Under the pieces are notes generated by a model. It did not search any database and was not told where the DNA came from. It was given only the letters and a program-made list of their open reading frames with translations. Shown piece after piece: positions 22,492 to 42,399 of a stretch of DNA of 64,000 bases. Location: NCBI RefSeq assembly GCF_000002995.4, contig NW_025062477.1, forward strand, positions 1,258,001 to 1,322,000. The letters run 5' to 3'. The first letter of the stretch is position 1, and each line of letters begins with the position of its first letter. The position numbers and the translations under genes are program-made. This stretch comes from Brugia malayi. Lineage: Eukaryota; Nematoda; Chromadorea; Rhabditida; Onchocercidae.

Positions 22492-25488
22492 AAGAAATAT
22501 AACTATTAATTCATCAAAGAACAAATCAATATTTTTTCTAATAATTTATTATTTTACAAAAATATCATTAAATCCATTGTTATTTCCTATCAATTAATCT
22601 TAATATCTTAACATCTAATCTATTTGCATTCTTTTAAATGAAAAATTTCTAAAAATTTCGCGAATCGTTTTTTTTTTTTTTTTTTTACGCAAATTTTTGT
22701 CAACTTATCGTTACTGTGATACATTCAAATTAGGGAATAAATCAATGAAGTAATTTTATATGAGATTTCATTACAATAATTAGAGATATCTGTTGAAAAT
22801 ATCCAAATGCTACATAAATTTCATACTTAATTATAAATTATGCAAATGTGCATGTTGCAAGATGATCTATGATCAGGTTGCAGCATGCAGCATGCAACGT
22901 GCAACTAACTCACTCAAATAAAGTTTGCAAAATGGTCATTTTCATTGAAAGTTGGCAACTTGCCAGGGAATGCGTTTTGATTTAAATTATTTGAATTTAC
23001 TTCTTTTTTTTTTTTTTTTAATTATTCTGCAAGTTATCATGAAAAGTGGAAGAAAGACTGTAATATTCTTACATTCTGAACATTTGCGCATACTGCGGAA
23101 AAGTCTGAAATTTTCATATCCTCTCTTAAACTTCGTTAAAAAAAAAGAAAGAAAAGAAAAATAATTTCATTTCAGTTAAATTTTTTTTATTCTCATATAA
23201 TACACCAATAAAAAGACATCGATTGATCATGTTGTTAGTCTTACTTTTTATTCAAAAGTTTATTTTTTTTTTTTTTTTTTTGCGTAACTATTTGCCCACG
23301 TCTTTTATTTTTTGCGTGTGCTTCCCTTTACGTTACTCACGTACGTTTATTCAAACTGAAATCACTCTGTTAAAATTCTCAGAATTGCAGTAAATGCTTA
23401 ATGTTATTGGACGTTTCAGGATTCACCAGTTATTATTTGCTGAGCAAACGTTTTTCATCTATTCTACGCGGAATTTTCTTGCCAATTGGTTAAGTATTAA
23501 AAGTATAATTGAAGAAATTTAATTCTTTCACATATTTTCCTGTTTATTTTATGCATTCATTTCGAAGCATTTAATTTTAAAATTACTTTTATGAAGTGCT
23601 TAGTGCGTAGGTTGAAGAGAAAGTGAAATTAATTGCATTTCGAACATTTCTGTATTTATCTGTCCTTCCCACTCATTGATGTCCTTCATTAACATTACTT
23701 TTTTGGGCTTGGTCCATTCTTTGAAAGTACCCAAGGAAGGATCTTATGTGAAGAATGGACTTTGATTTAAGTCTGAATGTGAGTAAATGCTGTTTAAATT
23801 CTAAATTTGCCATGTAATTTAGTCTGTGAATCTTTCCTTTTAAAATATACAAATTTTCGATTAATTTTAATTTGGTAGTAATTTGATGAAACGGAATTTA
23901 TAGAAGTTGTTTAGACACTTCCATTTTATCTATCTATTTTACGTTTTAATTTTAATCCTTATTATATACTTTTTTATTCTTCCTTTCTTCTGCTGGTTTA
24001 TTAATTGAGCTTTCCACAGAATTCTAAAATAGTTTTTATTTTATTTTAATTTAGCACTTTGAAATCTTTTAATTTCTTTATAATTCTCTGTTCTATTCAT
24101 TTACTTTAGATTCACAATAGATCACGAGGAGAAAGAGATGTAAAGGAAGATTAAAATGTATTATTATAAGAGGAAAAGCAAATGTAGCTGAATGCTTATT
24201 TGAGAATTCGTTAGATTAAAACTTTAACATTTCTATCTCTGAATTATTTCATTAAATTAAAATGATTGAGAACATTTTTGAAGTTCTAAATTTTAATTGA
24301 ATGTAGTACAAAAAATATTTATATTAAAGCTAGTTTAAATTTATACTAGCTCATATGAATTCTTTTGGTTTTTTCTTTTTTCACATAATTCAGTTAGCTT
24401 AATTATGAATTTCTTCTTAAAATTTCTCTCAATTTTTTTTTTTTTTTTTTTAGCTAGTCTTATAATCAGTAAATAATCATAGTGATTTTGTTAAATCATT
24501 GTGCATTATAAATTGAAAATAGATTGATAAATTGTGAAATTTCGCAAAAAAAAAAAAAAGAAAAAAAAGACAAAAACAAAAGAAAAAATTCTTTCAGGAA
24601 ATGCATCCTGTCTTGTTGTTTTCAATGATGTCTAAAAATGGTTCGTTTCTTCACGCTTTATCAGGTTAGACAATTTTCTGCATTTTAATGATTTTAAATG
24701 AATGTACTTACTTAGTCTCAGTTTGCTCGGCTGGCCTCTCTAACTATCTCTATGCTAAGTCCCATCTTTCATCCTTCTTTGTTCCATCTATAATACATAG
24801 GCCAGGAAATGTCGCTATATACAGGGCGGTGTTGTGCAGATGTTTGTCAGTGTATGAGGAAAATAAAATAATACTCTGGCGGTCCCTCTCGCATGGTATC
24901 ATTTGTCGTCCATTTATTACTCTAATCATCGCTTGCATTCATTTTAGTTTTATTTATTTGATTTCTTTCCTTCAAGAACTATCATCTGTTATCCATAATT
25001 AAAATTGTTTAATATTTAATAGAATGCTATATACATATACATATTTATATACTTCTTTCTATAATGTTTTCTAAATGTAGTATTCATATCTGTTGTGATT
25101 AATATTGATAAAAATGTTGCAAATGCATTATTGTATCTATATATTTAGTTGTTCAATTTTCCTTCATCTTCAATACAAATTAATACAGGTAAGAAGAGGA
25201 AGAGGAAGAGGAAGAAGTTGTACCTTTGGTATAGTATGCAGAAATGATTTCTCTCAATTATCAAGCATAAAATTTCATCTAATAATTTATACTGTTCAAT
25301 AAAAGTTTAGATAATATGAGAATGAATAATTAATGATGTGAATATTATGATAGCTTTTTTTTTTTGCCCTGTAATATGAGAAGTGACGAGTAATTTGAAA
25401 TGACACATTTTTTGCTATGAAATGAATCATTTTGTCTGTTTGAGAAAGGATTGAATAAGAGTACTAAGCTTCCTGTCATACTATTATC

Positions 25489-25524
25489 ATCCATCCATCC
25501 ATCCATCCATCCATCTATCTATCT
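25489..25524. repeat. (CCAT)n/(CTAT)n microsatellite
   Basis: About six CCAT units followed by CTAT units form an uninterrupted tetranucleotide tract. Confidence 0.85.
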
Positions 25525-26194
25525 CATAACTAGTCCTTGTTACTAACCAGTTAGCCTACAGTTTATTTCATTTGTAAAATGTCTTTTTCACGGTGAAACC
25601 ATCTGGTTGCCGTGATCATAGCAATGCATCACTCACTATACCCTTTTTAACGTTTAAATAAAAAAAAAAACAATTTTTCTGTTCTTTACTCTTTTCTGGT
25701 TTAGTCCGCTTGAAAAGACATCATTTCCTGTTATGTTATGTTGTCTTACTCTATCATATCAATGTTTAATTTTAAATTCTTATCATATATTTTTATCACA
25801 TTTTTTGGAAAGAAATGATGGAAAACAATAAATAGTTGGATCAAGATGAATTTTAGATTATTTTTTTTTAACAATTCCCTTTCAACTTTTATGAATTGAG
25901 CATTTCTTTTATTCATGTTATCAGTGAGTAATGAGTGTTTTGATATGAAGTACATATGAAGTAGATATTGAATTTTTCCTCATTAAACTTCTCAGGAAAT
26001 ATGGATGGTTGAAAAATTGCTTTTATCGCATATTTTGATAATGCTAAAAGAATCTTCTACTGTCAGGCTGTACTAAAAATTGTACATGTGTGAGACTAAG
26101 TTTTGAAGCAAGTTATCAACAAATTGCATTGCTAGTTTGACTACTCATCGATTAAGTTTAGTAGAGGTACTGGAATAGCTTTTTAGGCGATAGA

Positions 26195-26215
26195 TGATAT
26201 GATATGATATGATAT
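26195..26215. repeat. (GATAT)n microsatellite
   Basis: Four consecutive GATAT pentamers are present. They give a short direct repeat in the pezo-1/rskn-2 intergenic region. Confidence 0.8.
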
Positions 26216-27573
26216 GCAATGATACAGAAGTTGTTCATCGCGAACCATCTTCTGATTACAGGTCAGACCTCTCGATATATTAGGGTTTATTAAAAATCTC
26301 GAGATGACATCGAATATGGGCAGAAGAGGAACTAGAAAAGTCGAATTAGGCTGTTGCTAGGGATATCATACAAGACTTGAAATTATTAGAATTACTGATC
26401 CAGTTGTGTATCACATCAATTTTGTTCTGTAAGAGGTGAAGAAGATATGTATGAGGTTCTTAATTTTGAAAAAAGAAACACAACGATCGATTTGGATTTA
26501 CGAACAAAATGATGAAAATGATCGGATGATATGAATGGTATGAAGAGTGATTGAGGATAACAACTAATCGAGAGTCATTGATAATCAGGCTTGTTTACAG
26601 TGTTATTATCATATCTGTTTTTTTTTTTTTTATCACTGGGAGTGATGACCAAACAGATAAGAAGCTCACTGAAGAATTATCATCAATGCAGATGACCGAA
26701 AGAGATGGGAAAATGATAAATTACAATATCATATTAAGCTAACACGATGAAGAATGAAAATAACTATTTAGTGGCTGAAAGAAAGAAAGAAAGAAACGTT
26801 TTCAATATATGAAAAGATTTGAGGTCATAACAGTTTATTAAATGGATTTATGAAACAGTGGTGAAATTACTTGAATTATGAGACTATAAAGAATACTTGA
26901 ATGGAAAAATTGCACTGATATGAAACTAAAGGATGCCAATTAAAAAAAAAAAAACAAGGCTTAAGAGTGGTACTGTTTTAAGGTTGGATGTCGGATTGCA
27001 GAGACATTATGTCACCGATAATTAAACTTGAATGTAAGATAGTGGAGACTTTATTGGAATGAAGTTGAAGTACCAGAAAGTTTATTTCTGAGGCTTGATA
27101 TATGTTTAAGGAAAATATTGCAAAGATAATCATTGATAGTTAATCATAAATTAGTATCAGTTAATGTTCGTTGTTTTTTCTTTTTGCTGATTAAATGTAT
27201 TTTTTGTTCTTTTTTTTTTTTCTTTTTGATTTTTAGCTTTGACTGGCAGCTTTGCTAGTATGCATAGAATGTTGAAATGCAATAATTGTTGGCTGTAATA
27301 TAATTTTAATTATTGTCTTAAAAGGATATCTTTTATGTGCAATTCTGCCATTAATTCTATAACAGTAATATTGTCAACTAAAGGATAGATATAATTAATA
27401 ATATCAGAAATTACGTCTGTGTAACTTCTGATATTATTATTAATAACTTTCATTACATCTATGCTATCCTACAAAATATTTTGTGGATGTTATTCAGTTT
27501 GACTAACCTGAGATTTTTGTATTAATCCTTATTGATGTATTCGATTTTGTAGCCTTTTTTTTTTTTCAGGGAA

Positions 27574-32860
<5,287 letters not shown>

Positions 32861-34801
32861 AGATTCAACATAGTTTCTTAACTTAAAACTTTAATTATTA
32901 GAAGTTTTCTAGATATAGTGTAACTGGTGCGCTGCTTATTAAAATGATAGGGTCAGCACTTATTGATAACATTCCCAAGAGAATGGCATTACAAATTGAA
33001 AATGACAAATTGCAACTTAGATCTCAAAGTATGAAGCCCAATAAGTGATTTTAAACTGCGTTTATAGCGTTTTTTTTTAACGTAATGGAATTTTGTAATT
33101 ATTGTATTATTTCTTATTATATCTATATACTGATGAATTTTTTGGATTACCTTTTTTTTTCTAAGTATCTGATCGATTTTATACTTGCTAAATAGTTCTG
33201 GAGACAAACCATTATTATTATCATTTTCTTAAAACAAATTTATGCCTCTTAAAAGTGTAAGATCGATCAGTTACAGAAAAAATTTGTTATACTTCTTGAT
33301 AATTTCATTGCTTTTCTTCAGGAGCCTAATTTGTCTATAATGTGTCATTTATGGTCAGTATGACAGTTACGGTTCTAGCATTTTTCTTGTTTTCCGTTTT
33401 TTTTTTTTTTTGTTCAAACTTTTCACTATTACTCCATGCTGTTTATATGTACATAGTTCATTTGTTTTTGCTCCATCTTTAGCTATCAGTTTTCAGAATT
33501 CATAGAAACAAGACGGCAAAATAAGGAGCTTTTAATTTAAAAAAAAAAAAAAAATCAAATTAATGATTAATTTGGTTTTCCTTTTTTTAAAGATCCATAG
33601 AATTGCTGTTTTTTGGTGTTTTGTACAAACCTTACACTTTTTTATGCGAACCTTTAAATCCTAAGAATCGGTATTGTTTTTCTGATTAAGGATATGAGGA
33701 AAGCAAGTGAAAGAGACATTTCCGTTTTTTTTTTTTTTCTTTTTTTAGGGCTATTTAATTATTTACGACCAATTTGTTTTTTAAATATGGAGCAGTTGTT
33801 TTAGTAAGTTTCGATAAACACATTTTCTTTGCCTCTTATTTTTCTAATTTACTAAATAAAGATATTTAACAGAAAAAAAAGGAAAAATTCTTTTTTTTTT
33901 TTGCCATTTATGGTCGCAATTATTATCTTTTGTTTATGTACAGCCTTATGTTGATAAGAACAGAATGTATGGTTGTATTGAACAAGATCGTATTTTACTT
34001 ACTTATTTTTTTCCTACTTATTGATCTTTCTGTGGAAAGTAAATCCATGAGAAACTTTATAAAAATTTTGAATTCGAGATTTCACTTTCCCGAAAACTTT
34101 ATTAAATTTGGTCATTCAGTAAGTACTGTTATATCTTTCTCTTGAATGTATTATGCCTTGTTGATATTTCACATTCTGTCAATAAGTGAACTTCTTAAAA
34201 TGTAGTTTAAGAAAGAAATCCTCGAATGTTTTATTTAAAAATATATTTTCAAATAAGAAATAAATGTATTTTGTTAAGTAACTAAATTAAAACATGGTGT
34301 AATAAGAAGTTAACAATAAGTGAAACAACTGAAAACAACGTTTTTTACATTTTGGCTATTTTAGAGTAGTTGAAATCGATTGTATTGAAAAAAAAAATAT
34401 GTGGTAGTGGGACTTACTTACTTTAAAAATTTAGAAGAAAAATTATAGCTAGGAATGGAAATAAAGTAATAATATATTTTCAAACTTTTCATTCTGTCCC
34501 TTATTCTCTCTCTTCCCAGACAACATTTCAAAGTGGAAGTTAAAAAAAACTTTTCCTTTACATTAAGCTAATATTAGTTCATCTTAAATTAGAGTAAAAG
34601 TATTATTGTAAGTTAAGGCATAACCTTGATGGAAAGTATTGTTAACATGCATTTCTGAATTTCTTCAAGCAAATTAAGGAATCATTAACTCCTGTTCTCT
34701 ATATGTTTTTTCTTTTCTACAGAAGCCTAATCATAATAATCGTGAAATATAGAATATTTAGGCATACAAAAGTTAAGTTATAATTTAACAATTATGTTTG
34801 A
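32861..34801. other. Gap between the convergent rskn-2 and Maf genes
   Basis: This is the 3' flank of both genes. It is AT-rich, with several T runs of 10-16 bases and an A run near 33539. A 71-codon frame at 33930-34145 shows no family motif. No gene is supported. Confidence 0.5.
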
Positions 34802-36233
34802 TCATTTCAAACCGATCCTTTTCCAGAGAGCTTTTACCAATCGATTAATTGGTAATCCAACAACATTGTAATAACAGCCATCAATCTTTTCGACAAACAT
34901 TCCTCCGCAACCTTGAATACTATAGGAACCAGCTCGATCACTGAAAAGTTTTTTTCAAACATTTTTATAGTAAGGATTTTCACTTAGGTTAAATTTGCTT
35001 CTAAAATTTATTTGAAATATAGGATTGTTTTTTGTAAAATAGAAGTAAAAGAAGAGGAGAAGAAGTGAAATCATTATGCTTAACGTAAAAGGTACTTACA
35101 ATGGTTCGCCAGAAGCAATATATTCTTCTATAACATTTGCTGGAATTTGACAAAATTTGACAGTTGTTCGCTCTACGAATTGCTCACACTGTTGATTATT
35201 ATCTATGATTGTAACACCAGTATAAACTTCATGCACATTTCCGCTTAATCTAAAGAAGATAAAAGATTGCAAAGAATCGAATGCAAAACTTTTCATATAA
35301 TATTTTTGAGAGTAGGATTCATTTTTTACATTTAATTTTTTTTTTTTACATTTAGAAGTAAAAGAAGAGCATCTAATTGTTCGTTTACCGAAATTCATAG
35401 AGAGAGTTAGATAAATGTATGAATAGAAAGGATAGTAAATTCTTCAATAGTGTAGTGAGAAGTGCATTTCTATAAGTTTAGAATAATTTACATTTCAGGA
35501 ATACCTGTGAAGAGTAGCTCGAGCATCTTCTACATTTATCGGCTTGCCAATGATATTGTTGTTAAATAGAACCACTGTGTCACAACCAATAATCACATCG
35601 TAATCTTTGATATCCTCAAAATCGGTATGTAAAACTCAGATAGGCAAGAGTTAAATTTTGAATTCTCAATTTTTAGTTAATTACGAAATTTATGTTAGTC
35701 GTGTTTCGTTACATTAACGAGAATGTGTCATCTAATAATTGAACAGGTTTTATAATTAATTCTCTTTGATCACAGTTTTTATTTGAAACTTATCATAATT
35801 TCAAAAAGTGTGATTTCAGGAGGGTAATAGCGAGATTTTATCGAAATCTAGTCGAAACTTTGAAAGTATGTATAAATCGAAGTAGCTAACAAAAGGTGCA
35901 ACCATAAGTTTTGCAATCTTCACTGCCTTCATACGTGCTGTCTCACGTACAAATTCATCGACGGCTAGGTCTTTACTAAGATTTTCATCGTAATTTGATA
36001 CCCGTACAGTAGGTTCTATTCCCTAAACTGGATTAATTACTTAATGACTTAAAAAACTGAACATATTTTTCAAGCATTTTAAAAATATTGCCTTAAAAGT
36101 TTGTCGAATCATCAACTTTGTAAAATTTCAGAGTCCCAAACCATACGATTTGTTTAAGGAGTGTTAGACGTTGCTTGGAACCACTAGCAAGAATAATTCG
36201 AAGCGAAGCTATGGATGGTGGTACCAGTGCCAT
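34802..36233 (-). CDS. Maf/ASMTL-like nucleotide pyrophosphatase
   Basis: Maf proteins hydrolyse non-canonical or selected nucleoside triphosphates to monophosphates and help keep nucleotide pools clean. Five exons join in phase: 36233-36147, 36022-35903, 35614-35505, 35249-35100 and 34940-34802, giving 201 aa, the usual length of a free-standing Maf domain. The start motif LASGSKQR (15-22) corresponds to the family's SxSxxR. Asp81 in IIGCDTVV is the expected catalytic acid. [19 protein letters not shown] and the [10 protein letters not shown] / [10 protein letters not shown] block match the C-terminal half of the fold. I chose ATG 36233 as the first ATG after an AATATTTCAG acceptor (AG at 36296-36297), most likely a trans-splice site. 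There is no methyltransferase domain, unlike vertebrate ASMTL. A C. elegans counterpart may be dod-18 (from memory). Confidence 0.9.
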
Positions 36234-36295
36234 TGATCTAGCCTTACGTCGGATTCTTTTGCTGTCCAAATTGTTTACCAACTCGTGGGGCAAAC

Positions 36296-36549
36296 CTGAA
36301 ATATTAGGACGGTGTGTTTATCCTTATAGCATGAATAAATTTACAACGAAATAGGTCATATGAGTAAACAAGCTATAATTCCAAGCTAAATGAACTTTTT
36401 TATTTTAAAATGTACGACGCTTCATCGCCCTTATCATCATATCCTGTAGTTAGTACTCTCAGTACTAGATACAGTATTTATCTATAACTGAATCAAAATA
36501 GTTTAAATTGAGTGATTTGACATTAATAAGAATAGTTCTCCTTTTTTAG
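36296..36549. promoter_or_regulatory. Short divergent promoter between Maf and ABHD18 genes
   Basis: The predicted leader acceptors of the two genes face away from each other about 250 bases apart (AG at 36296-36297 on minus, TTTTTTAG ending 36549 on plus). Both transcripts must start in or near this interval, so it probably acts as a bidirectional promoter. No specific factor site was identified. Confidence 0.45.
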
Positions 36550-36553
36550 TTAA

Positions 36554-38626
<2,073 letters not shown>

Positions 38627-40082
38627 TTCTCCTGATAGTAAATTCCATAAAACTACATTCACAATTTATGTATGTAAATGTAAACTATTTAGATAACTAT
38701 TTAGATCAAAACCTCTTATCTCTGAAACAAATTTTTTTTTTCCCTTTACCGTTGTAATGCCCTTATGAAAAGCTATATCATACAAAAATCTGCTTAAATT
38801 TTGTGGAACAGAGAGTTCTGTACTGGTCAGTATCACTGGTCTCCCCGACTTACGGTCTAAATATTCAACTGTTGCTTTTAATTTACGTCACTGTTAAAAT
38901 CTATTTGGTATTATAAAGGAAGACCATTATTAACGTATTAATAAAGTAATGATTAAGTATTCATATAAACAAAGATGATTATAGAAAGTCCATGCCTAGT
39001 CTGTTAGTCTAAATTACTTATTGTTCTTCATTCACTGTCAGTGATTATAAAATTAAAGAAATAATATGAATAACTAAATCAATTAAGTCTGCTGAAATAT
39101 GGATACCGATAAAACCCCAGATGAAATACGTCGTGCATTTTCTTTCATTTGTTGAAGATTTGAAAATTTAATAAAAACTTGGGTTACTATACCTGTTGTT
39201 CCTGGATGTGTAAATCGAAAACAGTATATTAAATTAATGTCTCTTTTGAACCATGCGTAACAAAACTTAACATTAAATTTAGCAATAACTACATATCTTA
39301 ACATTTAAAATACTAACGCACTACCCTCACTATGAATTACAAAAAAATTGAGGTTCTTAAAAAAGGCAGACCAAACGAAAATATGGGGGAAGGCAGAATA
39401 CTTGTGCATTGCGTATGAGGTGTGAGAGAAGCATCAACGATCAAGAAGAACCGATTATATGAACTTAGCAATTATGAAAACAGAATCATGTGTACACATA
39501 TGTATATATAGAATGCTTGAAAAGCGAAACAATTTTGGGGCTTATTCGTTACCTGACAACTTTATCACAATTTTTAGATCCATGTTAATATTGTCATTAG
39601 CAAATCCTAACCAAAAATTGTAGTATAATATAAAAAAGTTCGGCTGCAGTACATAACAGGAAAACAAGTCTAAAATAATTATAGAAGTTCATCAAGAAAA
39701 TAAATGAAAAATCACCTTTGTATATTTGCATACGGAGCTGTGCTATATTAACTCACTAGAACTGATAATCTATAGCGTTTGCTCAACTATGCAGAAAAAA
39801 TTGATAACAGCAATTGATGTTAAGGAAAAAATCAAAGAATGATGACGCCCTAAAAAGCACTAAGCGGAAATAAAAATATTAAAACTGGATGACTATTTGC
39901 TGCAGAAAACAATTTAGCATGGACCTTTAGCATGTGTTGTTTACCTGAAACCGTTGAATTGCTGCAAAATGCCGTGATATCGTTTCTAGATTATATACCG
40001 ATTCGAAATGCAAGCCCTAATCCTTATCCCTTACTCCTATTTATGATGCTGAATTTCAGGCATCAATAAGCTGAATTACTGG
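38627..40082. other. Gap between the convergent ABHD18 and cyc-1 genes
   Basis: This is the 3' flank of both genes. AATAAA at 38940-38945 is a possible ABHD18 poly(A) signal. Short open frames here lack splice context and motifs. No gene is supported. Confidence 0.5.
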
Positions 40083-42399
40083 TCAGTTGCTTTTGCTCTT
40101 CGGTCTTTCGCGTCCTTTCACTGTCACCCACATACTCTTTCGTCCCTTTATGTATGTCCAAGCGTGCCGCTTGCCGTAGACCAAAACGAATGTTAGCAGT
40201 GGCAGCAACAGCAATGACTGAAATTATTTTATAAAATTGTTTAATATTGAATTTATTCAACACGATTTCTTACCGGTGTCTAGTCTGATGTTTTACGTAG
40301 TATTCCGATTAGGTGTGTTCTAAATATCACTAATGTAATAAGTGTTAGTTATCATTTATGACTGAATTTGCCTTCTGAAGATCTGGAATTGAATTTCTCC
40401 CTTTCCTCCTCTCACAGAGAAAGGTCAAATAGCCAAGAATTATACGAGTCATTGCTGTTTAGGATTTGGTTTCGAAGAAGATTGTGTGAACCACATGTAA
40501 TAGTCATTACGCAAAGAGAATACTGTGCACAATTTTAAAATCATTTTATCTTTAAAACTTCTAGTCTTTCTGCACTGATAATCATTACCGAAATTCAAAT
40601 TACCTTCAAAAACAGTCTCTTCTTTTTCTCATAGAAAGGTTCCGCTGTCCACCGCATAAATGTGCAAATATCTTTTGCTTGCTGACTGGCAGTTGCTGGC
40701 GTACCATCTTTGTATTCAATACCACCATCAAACAACTGCTGTGGCATACTAATGACACCATCAGGGAAATAGGGATTATAATGCTTTCCTTCATCCAGCT
40801 AAAAATAAATAGCAATGATGGAGAACAATCCGATAACAAAAATAATTCTGACAGTTTAATTTACAACCTAGCATGAAACACTGCGGTTGCAATAATACAA
40901 TTAAAATGATTCCTTTTAAATCAGTTTACATAACAGACAACACTGAAATGGTTGCATTTAATCGTTTCTGAAGAATCTTTTGAAAGTCAGACCTTTACAC
41001 CAGCCGGTGTATCGACATATGAAGTTAATAATGAGAAAACATAATCTTCAGCACCTTCTCGCGTGAGCAATAACATCGAAAGATCAGGTGGGAAAGCACC
41101 ACCATTTGCTGCTTTTGCTGCAGCAACATTGGGATAGGGTGAAAGCAAATGATCATTTAGATCGCCCTGTCGTTCAATTGCATTTCCTGAAATACGTTTG
41201 AGCAGATAATCTTATAGAAAGAGAAGAGCAGATATCAAATGTCTTTCAATATCAGATAAATTGAAGATTTGCATCTCTTTCTGGTCAAATTCAATTAAAG
41301 AAAGTTAAACCATTAATAAACAGTCATCACAAAACTGCAACATAAAAACTGCCACATACCAGCTTCATCAATGTCAGGCACAGTAATAGCAGCAGCTTCT
41401 GCTTTTGCTTCCTCTTCAGTCATAATATTTCCAACTAAATGACGATAAGCTATCCATTTCATAGAATGGCAAGCCTTACATACTTGCTTGTATACTTCAT
41501 AACCACGACGTGCACTGTAAATAAAGTACTTAGACAAGAAGTTACGTTAGTTCAATATTTTAAAAATTTCAACAGAAACAAGAATTACTTTTCTGAAACA
41601 TTTTTCGTGAAGTCCAGACTTTTATATAAAAAGAGTTCAGAAATTTTTATATGCCTCTTAAAAGAACTTTTCTCACTCAAAAACTAGTCCAGCTTCATTA
41701 CTTTCAGTTTCACTAGACTAATATATTTCCCAAAACTGTGTTCCATTCTGTTCTAGACAAGTATAAAAGCTCTAGTGAATTCGATTAATTTTTTCCATTT
41801 AGCACATATAGCTTTCATCAAATAAAATTAAGTGTTTAAATGAAATAGGGAAAGAAAACATACGAAGCCATGTCGATTGTACCAAACACTCGTTTGTGAT
41901 CCCATGGTAACGATGCAGGATGTGGAAAATGTTCAAAAGCTTCCACCTTCACTGCATTTTCCAATGCATATAATAAACCGGCACCAACTACTGATACAGT
42001 ACCCGCTCCAACGGCTAAGGTGCGCTAAAAATAATACTATTTTAATTGAATTAATCTATCATTATGGTTTCACTAGTCACTCACTGCTTGGTGACTGATT
42101 TTGTTAAAACTAACAACTCCTTTTAATCGAATATCTAAAAAACTTAAAGATTTAAGTCTAATACACGAAAAAATATAAGATTTTTACTCCCTATTTATAT
42201 ATAAGCACTGCTGCTTATCATCAAAAGTATCATTTCTTATTTTATTTGGTGCAGTAAATCTCCCGCCAACATATCGGATATGACGTCAATCAAGTTCTGG
42301 AAAAAATATAGAAGATACCCCTATAATGCTATTTATTAAATCATTCCAGATTTCGTATAAACTTACCCGAAAACAATAGCCGAAAGTAGCCCTATGCAT
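40083..42399 (-). CDS. cyc-1: Cytochrome c1, heme protein of mitochondrial complex III
   Basis: Cytochrome c1 passes electrons from the Rieske protein to cytochrome c at the inner mitochondrial membrane. Six exons join in phase: 42399-42367, 42024-41864, 41514-41360, 41186-40993, 40798-40604 and 40217-40083, giving 290 aa. The heme-binding CKACH is at residues 77-81, after RRGYEVYKQV. The axial Met is Met199 in NPYFPDGVISMPQQ. GEDYVFSLLT-like EGAEDYVFSLLTSY and DGTPATASQQAKDICTFMRW are family blocks. The C-terminal membrane anchor is SLLLLPLLTFVLVYGKRHAW. The N-terminus (MHRATFGYCFRRTLAV) fits a mitochondrial presequence. A strong TTTTTAG acceptor lies 13 bases before ATG 42399. An in-frame ATG at 42438 would add 13 residues, but the acceptor would remove it if used. 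Confidence 0.95.

Larger units (their letters stand above)
22492..27569. other. Divergent intergenic region between pezo-1 and rskn-2
   Basis: No supported exon lies here. The region should hold promoters for pezo-1 (-) and rskn-2 (+). A GC-richer island (about 24710-24940) with open frames on both strands stands out, but no splice signals or family motifs were found. Simple repeats occur at 25489-25524 and 26195-26215. Confidence 0.5.

Noticed and set aside
24688..25002. 104-codon plus-strand open frame
   Set aside because: No ATG at the start, no family motif and no splice sites in phase; kept only as a GC-richer island.
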